A stretch of DNA of 64,000 nt from Parachlamydiales bacterium (GTDB lineage Bacteria > Chlamydiota > Chlamydiia > Chlamydiales > JABDDJ01): positions 310,001 to 374,000 of the forward strand of contig JBAZCF010000001.1 of the NCBI GenBank assembly GCA_041671045.1. The letters are read 5' to 3'. Under the pieces are notes generated by a model. The model did not search any database. It was given only the letters and a program-made list of their open reading frames with translations, and was not told the origin of the DNA. This document shows positions 33,674 through 42,948 of this stretch, in pieces (position 1 is the stretch's first letter; each line of letters opens with the position of its first letter). The position numbers were made by a program, and so were the translations under genes.

Positions 33674-35554
33674 TTAGATGTCGAAATCGCTGGGCAGTTG
33701 AGATCCTCTGCGTTTCTTATATGTCCAAATTGAAAGTGTACCTATGGCCAATGCAGCTAGTGACCAAACAATAAGATTTGGAATAGTGATCCAAGGACGA
33801 TCAGGTTCGTTTTTTGCCCATCCATAGCGAGAGCCGGCCGGCCACATTAAATAGCTAGGCGCTCCTTGAATATTATCTTCCGGGACATAACCCCAAACAC
33901 GGCTATCTCCACTCATTGCATGGTTGTCACCTAGAGCTAGGTAATGTTTTTCTGGGATATGTAGGCCGAATTTTTTGATGATCTCGTCATTTGCAGGCGG
34001 GCCGCGGTCTAGGAAGGCGATATAAGGTGCGTTAGGTTTGGAAGCTTCTTCTCGGACTTTTTCATCCGCGATAAATTTCTTCAGAACAGTATCATTCTTC
34101 TGCATGATGACACCGCCCATAATATAGAAATCCCCATCTCTAAAATAGGCATAACGGTGGGGGAAGCTATACTGATTTTTTCCTCTAGGAGTTTGTAAAG
34201 AGGAGAAATCGATGCCGTAATTGAATAAATTTTGGATGTTCTTTAGGGAACGATCGTATAATGGATGTTCAGGAGGAAGTTCAGTTGTGACGCCACCCCA
34301 GGCGATTTGATAGGCTTTACCGTGGTAGAATTCATAAGTGCCGTCTTCAATGCCTTCAAGCGTAACTTCTGCAGCATGGCTTGATCTACCTTCTGCATCG
34401 TACCTGCGCACTTTGCCACCCTCTACTACAAACCTGGCGGTATAAAGTGTATCCATAAGAGCATTAAGATGGCGGCTTTTCAAAGGAATGTAGGAGCGGT
34501 ACCCAGGGATGACAACTCCCATGCCGAAAGGTGTGGATGCCACGTAAGGAGAAGGGTAAGATAAGCTGGGGTTATGTCTGACTTCCAGGTAGGCTTCTGC
34601 ATCCTTCAAGCTGTTTACATCGACATCTCCATTGGAAGCGACTTGATCTTTGGTCAAAAGTTGCACCATGGCGTAGTTGCCAATACCCCAGAAATCGCTG
34701 TAGGTGGTGATCTTGTCGTGAGGTTTTTCAGCTGCAGCCGGATCGTCAGGAAGGAATTTTCCATCTACATAAACTTGACCTTGTGCAGGCTTACCTAGTG
34801 TAAAGCTGATTTTTCCGAGTACTGTGTTCATTTGTTTAACTACCACAGTATTTTGTCCTGAAGGGGCTAATTCACCAAGGAAAGTGATAAAAGGAATGTA
34901 CTCTAAGCCTTGCATCCAGGGGGCATCATGGTATTCATTTATTTTGATTCCATTTCGATCGATGCCATAAACCTTACCGCCATAGAAATACAATGTGTCT
35001 CCAGGCAGTCCCATCACACGTTTAATTAGACGTTTTTTGTAGGGAAATATGCCAAAATAAGAGCCATCAGAATCATACATAGGGATATTATCGGCGGAGA
35101 ATGTGAAAACTCCCGTACGAGTGATCAATGAGGGATCAAATTGGAAATGTGCGGTGGAAAAGGGAACGTTAATTCCGTAGGCTGTTTTAGAAACGATGAG
35201 TTTGTCTTGTTCTTTGTATGTAGGCCGCATGGATCCAGTAGGGATCTCATGAAATTCGAACCATACCTGTCGGACTATAGTGGCTATGAATAGTGCAAAT
35301 ATCAATGCACCTACCAATTCTAAGATATATTTCCAAGCAGGTTTTTTTACATGTACATTCTGGAACTCGTCCAAACGGCTGGCTACTTCGTCTATTTTCG
35401 GACGATCTTTTTCTAAGATTGCTGTATCAAGGGATTTGAGGTCCTGAGCGAGAGTTTCTCGGCGCGATTCCGGAAGAGTTTTTTTATTTTTTTGATACCA
35501 GTCCACTAGTGATTGCAGAAGTTGACGAGCCTTATTTACACGAAAATGTTTCAT
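33674..35554 (-). CDS. lepB: Signal peptidase I, chlamydial long form
   Basis: A 626-residue leader peptidase, more than twice the usual length. A charged helical N-terminus (1-70) precedes a membrane anchor (75-97, ILELVGALIFALFIATIV). The catalytic serine is S108 in HEIPTGSMRPT and the general-base lysine is K178 in RLIKRVMGLPGD. About 350 residues are then inserted before the conserved GDNHAMSGDSRVWGYVPEDN box, and a second membrane helix follows near 600. This long insert is a chlamydial trait. It removes signal peptides at the periplasmic face. Gene order ileS-lepB is as in Chlamydia. Confidence 0.95.
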   Translation of the reverse strand: MKHFRVNKARQLLQSLVDWYQKNKKTLPESRRETLAQDLKSLDTAILEKDRPKIDEVASRLDEFQNVHVKKPAWKYILELVGALIFALFIATIVRQVWFEFHEIPTGSMRPTYKEQDKLIVSKTAYGINVPFSTAHFQFDPSLITRTGVFTFSADNIPMYDSDGSYFGIFPYKKRLIKRVMGLPGDTLYFYGGKVYGIDRNGIKINEYHDAPWMQGLEYIPFITFLGELAPSGQNTVVVKQMNTVLGKISFTLGKPAQGQVYVDGKFLPDDPAAAEKPHDKITTYSDFWGIGNYAMVQLLTKDQVASNGDVDVNSLKDAEAYLEVRHNPSLSYPSPYVASTPFGMGVVIPGYRSYIPLKSRHLNALMDTLYTARFVVEGGKVRRYDAEGRSSHAAEVTLEGIEDGTYEFYHGKAYQIAWGGVTTELPPEHPLYDRSLKNIQNLFNYGIDFSSLQTPRGKNQYSFPHRYAYFRDGDFYIMGGVIMQKNDTVLKKFIADEKVREEASKPNAPYIAFLDRGPPANDEIIKKFGLHIPEKHYLALGDNHAMSGDSRVWGYVPEDNIQGAPSYLMWPAGSRYGWAKNEPDRPWITIPNLIVWSLAALAIGTLSIWTYKKRRGSQLPSDFDI

Positions 35555-35834
35555 TCCGGCATAAATATTTTCCTTACATTGGATTAGTTAAGATAAACCT
35601 CTAGGAAAGAAAAGGCAAATAAAAAAGATGTACGTATTTTGTTCGCCTAAATGTGATGAAAGGGGGAAAGAGGGTGGAACATCTGTTGATATTTTGTCGA
35701 AAAACCTTAGAGCTTAAGGATATAAATATATGGCACTAGTAAGCTTAGTAGCATAAGTTGTTTATTTTAAATATCTTAAGTAATACCGCTTAGAAGGGGG
35801 CAAATGCCATACATAAAGGAAAAATTGTTTATAA

Positions 35835-36557
35835 CTACAGGGGGGGTCTAGGACTTCTCAATCCGCTTCCAGAATCGATAATTCTAACCTTAGCACTTCC
35901 AACCATACCTTGAACTTCTAGCCAATACGGAAAGTATCCAGGGTATCCGCTTGTTGCAGAAGGCAGATAGATCTCAATTAACTTTGACGAAAGATCAGAG
36001 CCATCTTTAGGCCAGCGTGCTTTCCACCCATCAAAAGGAATACCTGGAATTTGGCTTCCATTCACAATCAATCTAGGCTGCCAGATGGGTCTTCTATCTA
36101 ACAAGCCCATTGCCGGCTGTGACCCTGCTTTTTTACGCTCTTCAGTTGGAATCCAGGCAAAATTGAGGTTGATGAGCTTTGCGAGGATGTTGTTAGCACC
36201 GCTTAATGTAACCCAACTGTGCTGTGTAAAGGAATAGGCATCTTGGATTTGGCTGGTTTGCAAGTTTAATTTGTACCGAATCCAACAGGTGCTTCCTGGA
36301 GCTCCACTTGCAAACCATTCTCTCCATGAAGGTACATTGCCACCCATCATGCTCTGTGGAACGGATGCTTCTTCTATTGTCAATGTCTCGTTCTCTTTGG
36401 CATAGATCATAAATAGAGTGTAGGCTTTGTTTTGAAAGGCCACGATAAAATCGCCCGGCAGTACTTTCTGCATGTTTTCGCGTAGGATATATTCCCCTTT
36501 AAGGTCCATCGCAAATGACAAAAATACTAATAGTACTAAACAAAATCTTCGTAGCAT
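35835..36557 (-). CDS. Secreted conserved hypothetical protein next to lepB
   Basis: A 240-residue protein with a signal peptide (MLRRFCLVLLVFLSFAMDLK). The body contains VLPGDFIVAFQNKAYTLFMI, WREWFASGAPGSTCWIRYKL and PFDGWKARWPKDGSDLSSKL, all strand-rich, with no known catalytic motif. Its place directly after lepB matches the position of a conserved chlamydial hypothetical protein downstream of lepB (CT021 in C. trachomatis); I infer orthology from position and size, not alignment. Confidence 0.65.
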   Translation of the reverse strand: MLRRFCLVLLVFLSFAMDLKGEYILRENMQKVLPGDFIVAFQNKAYTLFMIYAKENETLTIEEASVPQSMMGGNVPSWREWFASGAPGSTCWIRYKLNLQTSQIQDAYSFTQHSWVTLSGANNILAKLINLNFAWIPTEERKKAGSQPAMGLLDRRPIWQPRLIVNGSQIPGIPFDGWKARWPKDGSDLSSKLIEIYLPSATSGYPGYFPYWLEVQGMVGSAKVRIIDSGSGLRSPRPPL

Positions 36558-37032
36558 CTCATTACCTTCCGTATATCATGCCATTTACGCTACAGGAGAG
36601 GACTTTATCTGTCACTCTTTCAGACAACTTCGCTTTGATTACAAAAATCTATGTGGTAAATGGTTGCTAATCCAAAGCTGAGTAAGTAATAGAAGTGTGG
36701 CATTTTGTAGGATTAAATTTTTTATTTTGTATTCTATAGCAGAATAATTTTTTTCTAATTTTAATTACAGGGTTAGTATGCCTGCAGATCAATTTTCAAC
36801 TTCTAATTTCAGTAAGATCTACAGCGATCATTTTCTGCATAAGATGCCTAAGAATATATTCCCGTAAAGAATGTGAAAAACTAACAAAAAATTTCATACG
36901 AAATTCTGCCTTTAATTTCTGTATTGTCATCTCATAATATGGCATTTAACATGCTTTAGAACGCTTTATCTACATGTTTTGAATTTCCAGTTGACCTGAA
37001 TTCATAACCTCGCTAATCTGTTGTCCATCTAC
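36558..37032. other. Intergenic upstream of tRNA-Leu
   Basis: AT-rich. A 29-codon frame at 36778-36867 (MPADQFSTSNFSKIYSDHFL...) follows a possible promoter region and may be a gene stub. No other feature is seen. Confidence 0.35.
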
Positions 37033-37115
37033 GCTCGGATGGTGGAATGGTAGACACTAGGGACTTAAAATCCCTTGGGCTTTTGCCCGTGAAGGTTCGA
37101 GTCCTTTTCCGAGCA
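37033..37115 (+). tRNA. tRNA-Leu (UAA)
   Basis: GCTCGGA pairs with TCCGAGC. The D-arm (GGTGGAATGGTAGACA), anticodon arm GGGACTTAAAATCCC with anticodon TAA, long variable arm GGGCTTTTGCCC and T-arm GGTTCGAGTCC are all present. No CCA is encoded. Its 3' half is duplicated at 41820-41877 and partly at 40261-40281, so it is the integration site of an element. Confidence 0.96.
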
Positions 37116-37125
37116 TCTTATAGAT

Positions 37126-37163
37126 AAGCCACTTATGCGTAAGTCGTGTAAGTGGCTTTTTTG
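37126..37163 (+). terminator. tRNA-Leu terminator
   Basis: AAGCCACTTA and TAAGTGGCTT form a 10-bp stem followed by a T-run. Confidence 0.8.
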
Positions 37164-37227
37164 TTTCAATGAGATTTCCTTTTTTTCCCGTTTTTTCAGA
37201 ACGTCAAGCTAACAAAGAAGATATTCT

Positions 37228-37797
37228 AATTAGTCTTTAATCTATCTTTTTGTTCACGAATAATCTTAAAAAATTCTGGGGCGAACTGAACTCCGTTAAG
37301 AGCATGACTTGTGGAGTTTCTCCATGATGGATGAAGTAATATTCCTTTATACAAATCTCTAATTCTCTCATGTAAATCAATATCAAAGGTTTTTAGTAGG
37401 GTTGCATCATTAATAAATCGTTCACAATAGCGCGATAGCGTTCAAATTTTAGGATGGTGGAATGTTCAATAGTTGTGTGTACAGTAGTTAGTCTCTCAAG
37501 TTCATTAAGCATTTCTATCCGCTTACCCGGAATAAATTTATGATAGAGATAGTTACATATGCAAAAAAATGTGATGGCTACACCACATACACCTAAAGCT
37601 GTTGTAATATAGGGTGAGGCATAACTAGTACTTAAATACCATAAAGTGCACATAGTAATAGGAATGACTTTTAGATCTCTTAATGAGCTGTCTTGTTTGA
37701 CTTCCCATGAAGGTGTGGGAAGCACTGCTTCGGCTTCCTTTTCTAACTCTTTATTGTTAATGATCTTTGTGACTGCAAAGATGGAGAATGCATGCAA
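37228..37797 (-). pseudogene. Two-TM hypothetical protein, frameshifted
   Basis: The intact frame (37393-37797) encodes 134 residues with two helices (IPITMCTLWYLSTSYASPYI; ALGVCGVAITFFCICNYLYH), ending at MMQPY. In another frame the sequence continues without break for about 60 residues (DATLLKTFDIDLHERIRDLY ... FFKIIREQKDRLKTN) to a stop at 37228. The continuation is too protein-like to be chance, so one frameshift near 37400 has split the gene, or there is a sequencing error. It is the first gene after tRNA-Leu inside the island. Family unknown. Confidence 0.5.
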
Positions 37798-38375
37798 CTA
37801 ATTAATGTATTAATAATATTCTAGATTTAAAATAAAAAATAATTATCACGATTTTAAATAAAAAGCAAAAATAATTAATTTATCAAGTACTTAATTAATT
37901 ACCCACGGAAATAGAGAATGGGAACATTTTCATGTTTTCCTATGGCTATATTTACCTTTTCGAATCCAGTCCTTTGTAAAAACCAAATGAAAGGTGGGTA
38001 GAATCGATTTACTTAAAGGTTTTAAGGAGGCAAGTAAGATGAAATGAAGGTTATTGGCTGATAAACTAAATTTTTCAGTCGTTCAGAAGCTGCCGATACA
38101 GATCATTAGGAGATGTTAATAGAACTCTTAGATATAAGAATAGTTATAACAATCTTATTATAAAATTTTATCCATCATGTTTTTTGTGAATTTAATTTTA
38201 ATGGCATATAAGTTGCAGTAGATTAGATTGATTAATTGAATTTATTGTTATTTTATTAAAATATTTTTTGTATTACTGTTAATATAAATATGCATTACTG
38301 TTACTATAAATAATAGATGTTTGTAACAGGGATTGTTAGATAAAATTAAATTAAATGCACAACAAGGTGTAATTT
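37798..38375. other. AT-rich intergenic with GTATTACTGTTA motif
   Basis: No gene is recognised. GTATTACTGTTA at 38270-38281 and GCATTACTGTTA at 38292-38303 sit about 100 bases before the 38376 gene. The same 12-mer stands before the paralogous phosphatase gene at 46254-46265. Confidence 0.45.
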
Positions 38376-40184
38376 ATGGCACTACCTTCTTCATCTACCA
38401 TTCATCTCAGTCAAACAAGTGCAGAAATATTGCTTTTTGTGGGTAATATACATCGTGATGGTAAAAGTATTACTCTGGAAAATGCTTTAAAGAGCGATCT
38501 TGATCAAGATACTAAATCCAAACTCTATAGAGCCGCAAAAGAGGCTTTTGTAGATTCTAAGATTCATCTCAAAAATAATTCAGATGATCAAAAAGCCATG
38601 GAAATACTGGTTAGGGCTTATTCTATTCTGACTTCAAAAAAAATAGGAGCTTCCCCTAAAGCTGACACGTGGTGGAGAAAAATATTTGGCACTAATGAAC
38701 TCCGAGAACATGCACGCATGGTTAAAGAAAGCCAAAAATTGTTTAAAAGTAACTTTGATAGTTATTTACAAGCTACTCATAGCCGTAAGGCGCAAAAAGA
38801 AATTCAAAATGGGGATGAATTATTAGCAATTGTTGCTCAAAATGGGGAGAGGATTGACACTTATATAAAGGAATTTAGCCCTAAAGCTCAAAATATATGG
38901 ATACAACTCAAGGCCCAACTTGACCTAGCAAGGGATCCACAGACTTTCACTAAAGACTCTACAGTAGAAACTACATTAAAACTTTGTGAAGAGTTGTATT
39001 CAGAACTTGCTACACCTATAGATAGCAATGACCACATAAACTGCATTTTTACAGATGATAGAGACTCGGGTTTAAAAGCGCATGAAAAAATTTTAGGGTT
39101 TATATGCGGGAAAATTAATGTAAGGGAATTGCTTAATTCTGGCAATTTTAAGCTACACCATAGTCCTGAAATAGCTAAAACATTGGCTCAGCTAGATAAC
39201 ATTAAAGATGTTTGTCAAAAATCTCCATCATTAAAAGAAGCATACACTAAATTAGAAGTTGCTTTACTTAGGCAAGACGAAAGACAAATAAAAGACATAT
39301 TAAAACAGATTAAGAATGAATCTGGCCAGCAAGATTTTTTTATGGTCATTTATAATAATACTCAAAAAGCTTTTCGTTTATTAAGAAAATTTATTGCCGG
39401 TTTGCAAACAAATATATTTGATAATGATACAACAAGAGAAAATTTAAAAAATTATTCATATACTCAGGCTTCACAAACGGCTTTAAATGGATACGTAGAA
39501 ACTCCCCATGCTGATGGAATTGATGCGCATACAGTTACCATAGGAAAAAATAATAGTGTAGTGTCAGCTGCTCCTAAAAAAAGCTCTGAAGTAAAGGCTT
39601 ATTTCACAAATTTGGAAAAAAACAATGTACGTACGATTGTAACTCTTCATGAAGATTATGAAAAAGGAATGAATAATTTTATTTTATTTCCCGACGAAGT
39701 GGGCGAAACTGTGCGTCATGACAATGTGGAGATTACATTGTTAAATAAAATAAACTTTTCCATTGACAGTGATATTCATACTATTACGCAATCAAATATT
39801 CAAGTAATAAAGGATGGTAAAGAGTTCTATTATACTGCCTTCAAACTTAATAACTGGGATGAGGAAACTGCTACTGTAGACGTCGAAGCATTAAGAAAAT
39901 TCAGTTGGGCTGTCAACTTATATGGAGAAGGCGGATTCTATGATGGAGATAAAAAGGGCCACCTAGCTATAACTAGTAATAACGGTACTGGTCGAGCTGC
40001 AACTTTCTTAATGTATCATGAAATAAAATATAATGTTGATCATAAACATAATTCTGATTTTATTGATTTTAATAGTTTCTTATCGGATGTCATTGAAGCT
40101 CATTTGGAATTTAATCGCGTACGACATGGAGCAAATGACGAGCAATTAGCTGTAGTAGTCGCCGCATTGAATGAAGAGGATTAA
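38376..40184 (+). CDS. Tyrosine-phosphatase-like protein lacking catalytic Cys
   Basis: A 602-residue protein; no signal peptide. The C-terminal region (about 370-590) follows the tyrosine phosphatase fold: VRTIVTLHEDYEKGMNNFIL, FKLNNWDEE at the WPD-loop position, and the P-loop site AITSNNGTGRAATFL. There the HC(x5)R cysteine is Ser534 and the preceding His is Thr, while the arginine is kept. It should bind rather than cleave phosphotyrosine. The N-terminal part (WWRKIFGTNELREHARMVKE) resembles that of the 46382 paralogue. Such proteins occur as secreted effectors in intracellular bacteria; effector status is inferred. Confidence 0.65.
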   Translation: MALPSSSTIHLSQTSAEILLFVGNIHRDGKSITLENALKSDLDQDTKSKLYRAAKEAFVDSKIHLKNNSDDQKAMEILVRAYSILTSKKIGASPKADTWWRKIFGTNELREHARMVKESQKLFKSNFDSYLQATHSRKAQKEIQNGDELLAIVAQNGERIDTYIKEFSPKAQNIWIQLKAQLDLARDPQTFTKDSTVETTLKLCEELYSELATPIDSNDHINCIFTDDRDSGLKAHEKILGFICGKINVRELLNSGNFKLHHSPEIAKTLAQLDNIKDVCQKSPSLKEAYTKLEVALLRQDERQIKDILKQIKNESGQQDFFMVIYNNTQKAFRLLRKFIAGLQTNIFDNDTTRENLKNYSYTQASQTALNGYVETPHADGIDAHTVTIGKNNSVVSAAPKKSSEVKAYFTNLEKNNVRTIVTLHEDYEKGMNNFILFPDEVGETVRHDNVEITLLNKINFSIDSDIHTITQSNIQVIKDGKEFYYTAFKLNNWDEETATVDVEALRKFSWAVNLYGEGGFYDGDKKGHLAITSNNGTGRAATFLMYHEIKYNVDHKHNSDFIDFNSFLSDVIEAHLEFNRVRHGANDEQLAVVVAALNEED

Positions 40185-40260
40185 ACAATGGGGTAAAGCC
40201 TCTACGTATGTTTACTTGACTATAGTATGTCTCAGGTATTCGTTGGACTTTTGTTGTATA

Positions 40261-40281
40261 TTCGAGTCCTTTTCCGAGCAT
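40261..40281 (+). repeat. Partial tRNA-Leu 3' end (short att scar)
   Basis: Twenty-one bases starting TTCGAGTCCTTTTCCGAGCA match the T-arm to discriminator of tRNA-Leu exactly. The upstream tRNA sequence is absent, so this is a scar and not a gene. Confidence 0.75.
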
Positions 40282-40291
40282 GCCAAACCGC

Positions 40292-40368
40292 AAGTGAGTA
40301 AGTCCTTGAACAAGGCTTAGTTACTCACTTTTAAAGAGACTTAAGCTAGCAATAGTTTAAGTCTCTTT
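40292..40368 (+). terminator. Two-hairpin element E1 after the pseudophosphatase gene
   Basis: Helix 1 is AAGTGAGTAA/TTACTCACTT (40292-40301/40321-40330) with an inner CCTT/AAGG stem. Helix 2 is AAAGAGACTTAA/TTAAGTCTCTTT (40333-40344/40357-40368), followed by a T-run. It is preceded by GCCAAACCG. The same architecture with compensatory changes lies after the paralogue (48162-48245). Confidence 0.75.
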
Positions 40369-40613
40369 TTTTTTATTTTAATTGGATTTTCCCCAGTTTT
40401 TCCCCACTTGTCCACAACACATAACAATAAAGGATAATCAATAAGGCGAGTTTCGACAATTTAGCGCTCTTATCAAGTTTGTATTTTACTGGGTAAAAGT
40501 GGAAAAAAAACGTATCTTTGCTATGTAAAAATTTGATTTTCTCGAGTGTAAATTGTTGGAAAAGCAAGGGATTATGAATCCGCAGCGCTCTCGTCTTCGC
40601 CTATTTAGGAGAA

Positions 40614-40991
40614 ATGCGAATGGGATCAATTAAAGAACGTAAAGATAAAAATGGAAAGATACATTTTCATGTTCTGATAAGCGCCTGCATGTTGGGTGTT
40701 GGGACTTATTGTTTTCGATTGTCGGGAATGACACTCGGTCAAGCTTTCACGCCGCCTTCAGCGCTCGGTCCTGTCATCATTGCTGGTGATACGATTGTAC
40801 GCAGTTGGTCTTTTTTAGTTTCAGCAAGTACTCTGTTTGTTTTTGAATTGCATAACTTATGGGGACTTTCGTTTGGAACTCTATTTTTCCTAGTCAATAT
40901 TTTGCCTTCTGGCTGTATCTTTGCGCCCAAGTGGTCATTGTTATTGGCAAGAAAATGCGCTTCCAGCAATCAAACAGATAACGCTGTTTGA
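40614..40991 (+). pseudogene. Tyrosine-integrase N-terminal stub fused to unrelated frame
   Basis: The first 20 residues (MGSIKERKDKNGKIHFHV after the initial MR) match the arm-binding N-terminus of tyrosine-recombinase integrases (MGSIRERK-type opening). The remaining frame (LISACMLGVGTYCF ... LPSGCIF) does not resemble an integrase and is hydrophobic; I do not recognise it. The stub lies between the two tRNA-Leu scars, where an element's integrase would be expected. It is a truncated integrase, and the downstream frame may be chance. Confidence 0.5.
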
Positions 40992-41010
40992 AGAACCTCA
41001 GATACACTTC

Positions 41011-41361
41011 TCAATCATTAGTCAAGGCTAACAACTGCTGCTTAAGAGATGAAAGATGAATATGTATTGTTTCCCATACAGCACTCACATCCACTCCAGA
41101 ATATTCATGTATGAGAACATTTCTTAACCCGATCATCTGCCTCCAGGGAATATGCGCATGGGTAGTTTGAATGGCAAGTGGTATATTATTGCTCGCTTCT
41201 CCGATAATTTCAAAATTTCGAATTACAGCGTCTATTACAAGTTCATTTTTCTTAAATTCGGAGATGGTCATGTTCTTAGTATACTGCTCAATCTTGTCGA
41301 TAGAGTGTAGAATGTCTTTGATACGGAAAGGCCACTCTCTAGAAGATTTGCTTGGCTTCAC
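41011..41361 (-). CDS. hepT: HepT-like HEPN toxin (DUF86)
   Basis: A 116-residue all-helical protein with the HepT signature GLRNVLIHEYSGVD, that is R-x4-H-x-Y. HepT is the RNase toxin of the HepT-MntA system; its partner inactivates it by adding AMP to the tyrosine of this motif. The gene overlaps mntA by 23 bases. All motif residues are intact. Confidence 0.9.
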   Translation of the reverse strand: MKPSKSSREWPFRIKDILHSIDKIEQYTKNMTISEFKKNELVIDAVIRNFEIIGEASNNIPLAIQTTHAHIPWRQMIGLRNVLIHEYSGVDVSAVWETIHIHLSSLKQQLLALTND

Positions 41362-41635
41362 TGAGAATTCTCTTTTTTAGTGCAGGATGGAGTGCTCGTG
41401 TGCTGACAAGATCCACTTCGCATTTTAGGATATCTTCCAAGTAAAATTTGAGATCAACAAAAACGAAAAGTCCTTTTTTTGCATCGAAATCGACAAGAAT
41501 GTCAATGTCGCTCGTTTTAGTCGCCTCATTTCTAGCGGTAGAACCAAAAATTGCAAGGTGTCGCGTGCCTAATTGAGATAGGTGCTTACGATGAGATTCT
41601 AGAACTGTCTTAGCTTTATCAAATCGTGTATTCAT
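41339..41635 (-). CDS. mntA: MntA-like nucleotidyltransferase antitoxin
   Basis: A 98-residue minimal nucleotidyltransferase with LAIFGSTARNEATKTSDIDI followed by LVDFD: the GS-x10-D-x-D motif plus a third acidic residue. MntA neutralises HepT by polyAMPylation. It comes first in the operon and overlaps hepT. With hepT it forms an intact toxin-antitoxin pair inside the tRNA-Leu-bounded island. Confidence 0.9.
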   Translation of the reverse strand: MNTRFDKAKTVLESHRKHLSQLGTRHLAIFGSTARNEATKTSDIDILVDFDAKKGLFVFVDLKFYLEDILKCEVDLVSTRALHPALKKRILSEAKQIF

Positions 41636-41819
41636 ATTTCCATTTTGCGATCTTGAGTGCTGTCAAGTCAAGACATTTACGAAATTTACGCAAAAATTAC
41701 GCTCTAGACTGAAAAGACTGGAAGAAAACAACACAACTCAGCACAGTGGCAGCTTCCTTAACTCGTTCAAGGTATTGCTCCTGTGTTTTCTGGTTTGTGC
41801 TCGTCAGTATATCTCAAGA

Positions 41820-41877
41820 GACTTAAAATCCCTTGGGCTTTTGCCCGTGAAGGTTCGAGTCCTTTTCCGAGCATCTT
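41820..41877 (+). repeat. Duplicated tRNA-Leu 3' half (att site)
   Basis: Fifty-eight bases identical to 37062-37119, from the anticodon loop through the variable and T arms to past the 3' end. No 5' half is present. This is the typical duplication left when an element integrates by crossover in a tRNA anticodon loop, and it ends the 37.1-41.9 kb island. Confidence 0.9.
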
Positions 41878-41886
41878 TAATTACAA

Positions 41887-41918
41887 GGGTTTAAGCTCAT
41901 TGGCTTAAGCTCTTTTTT
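41887..41918 (+). terminator. Terminator after the distal tRNA-Leu repeat
   Basis: GGGTTTAAGC/GCTTAAGCTC stem with a TCATTG loop and a T6 run. It plays the same role as the terminator of the intact tRNA. Confidence 0.7.
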
Positions 41919-42076
41919 GTGCAAGCCGATTGTCCAATTCCTGTCGTTTGTCAAAAAGATTTGCAATAGTCTACAATTTCAATTTTTTTGTAAGATTCAC
42001 GAAAAAATCTTTTTCTGGTTAATAAAAAAGTTCCGAAAAATTCATGAGAGTATTCGTATAATGTTTATGGAGAGAC

Positions 42077-42406
42077 ATGAAGACTATTTGTATAAGAACA
42101 AAGTTAAAAAAAGACTCTATAAATGAGGTGCGTGAGTGGTTTCAAACACTAAAAGATCGAAAAAAGGAAGTTTTGGAATCACTTGAAAATGAGGGAGTTA
42201 TAATGGAATCTGCTTTTCTCGAAAAACATGGCGATGACTTGTTTTTAATCTATTACATGAAGGCTAAAGATATTGCCAACGCATATGAAGTTTTCAACAC
42301 ATCCACACTGGCTATAGACGATTATTATAAGAAATGTTGGTATAAATTTTGCGAAGGCAGAGAAGTGTTAGAAGAACTCCTGGATATTGATCGAATTGAT
42401 TTATGA
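42077..42406 (+). CDS. DUF6176-family protein
   Basis: A 109-residue protein opening MKTICIRTKLKKDSINEVRE, with FQTLKDRKKEVLESLENEGV, ESAFLEKHGDDLFLIYYMKA and AIDDYYKKCW. The pattern matches the DUF6176 family: small alpha/beta proteins, possibly of dimeric ferredoxin-like fold, with no known activity. Complete and of normal length. It precedes the TOMM-gene remnant by a few bases, which may only be chance. Confidence 0.65.
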   Translation: MKTICIRTKLKKDSINEVREWFQTLKDRKKEVLESLENEGVIMESAFLEKHGDDLFLIYYMKAKDIANAYEVFNTSTLAIDDYYKKCWYKFCEGREVLEELLDIDRIDL

Positions 42407-42419
42407 ACATTGATAAGAC

Positions 42420-42948
42420 TTTGCAAGAAGCCTGTCGAATTGCCTTTCGATCAAATTTTATCATTGAGATTCTAGACTGAACGCATTCTTTTATTTTCAG
42501 AAGACCAGCATCACTTACTAAATGGTCGCTTGTATATTGAAATTGCAACTATATTTCAGAGGGGTCCACAAGTTGAAATTGCGGTATTAGATCGTTTATC
42601 TGAAAAATATTCTCCTGAAAGTATTCAAGGAGCCTTTTTAAGGTTTAAGAAAAAGGATTTATGGTAACCCATAATCATGATTTATCTCAAAATGCAGTTG
42701 CTTTTTGGCATGATACAAATCTGTTGTCAAATAATCTAGAGCCTAAAGTAGCTGTTATACAAAACTTTAGTTGCTCTGAAATTTCATATTTAACTAATTC
42801 GCTAGAAAATTTGGGCTTTACGTTAAAAGATGATGGAGACTTCTTTGTTGTTTTGTCGATAACTATATTTGCCAAGAGCTAGAAGCATATAATGCAGTCT
42901 GGATAGGCCACTTTTTGAATCAAGAAAAACAGATTGCTGGAGCTTTCT
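42420..42948 (+). pseudogene. TOMM precursor leader-binding (cyclodehydratase partner) gene, shattered
   Basis: In consecutive shifted frames the strand reads AFRSNFIIEILD, then ERILLFSEDQHHLLNGRLYI and SEKYSPESIQGAFLRFKKKD, then HDLSQNAVAFWHDTNLL and ENLGFTLKDDGDFFVVLS, then DNYICQELEAYNAVWIG. This order (phosphate-free leader-binding wHTH with a LL.GR.Y core, then AFW, then a D-G-D-x-x-V-V-L ... D.Y segment) is that of the leader-peptide-binding protein paired with YcaO cyclodehydratases for thiazole/oxazole-modified microcins. At least three frameshifts and the loss of the C-terminal half show decay. No YcaO gene or precursor is left. Confidence 0.55.

Noticed and set aside
40390..40425. 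TTTTCCCCACTTGTCCACAAC resembling a DnaA-box region or origin
   Set aside because: Only one loose match to the DnaA consensus, no AT-rich unwinding arrangement or replication gene nearby.
41820..41877. Second tRNA-Leu gene
   Set aside because: Only the 3' half is present; the acceptor 5' strand, D-arm and 5' anticodon stem are missing, so it is an att duplication.
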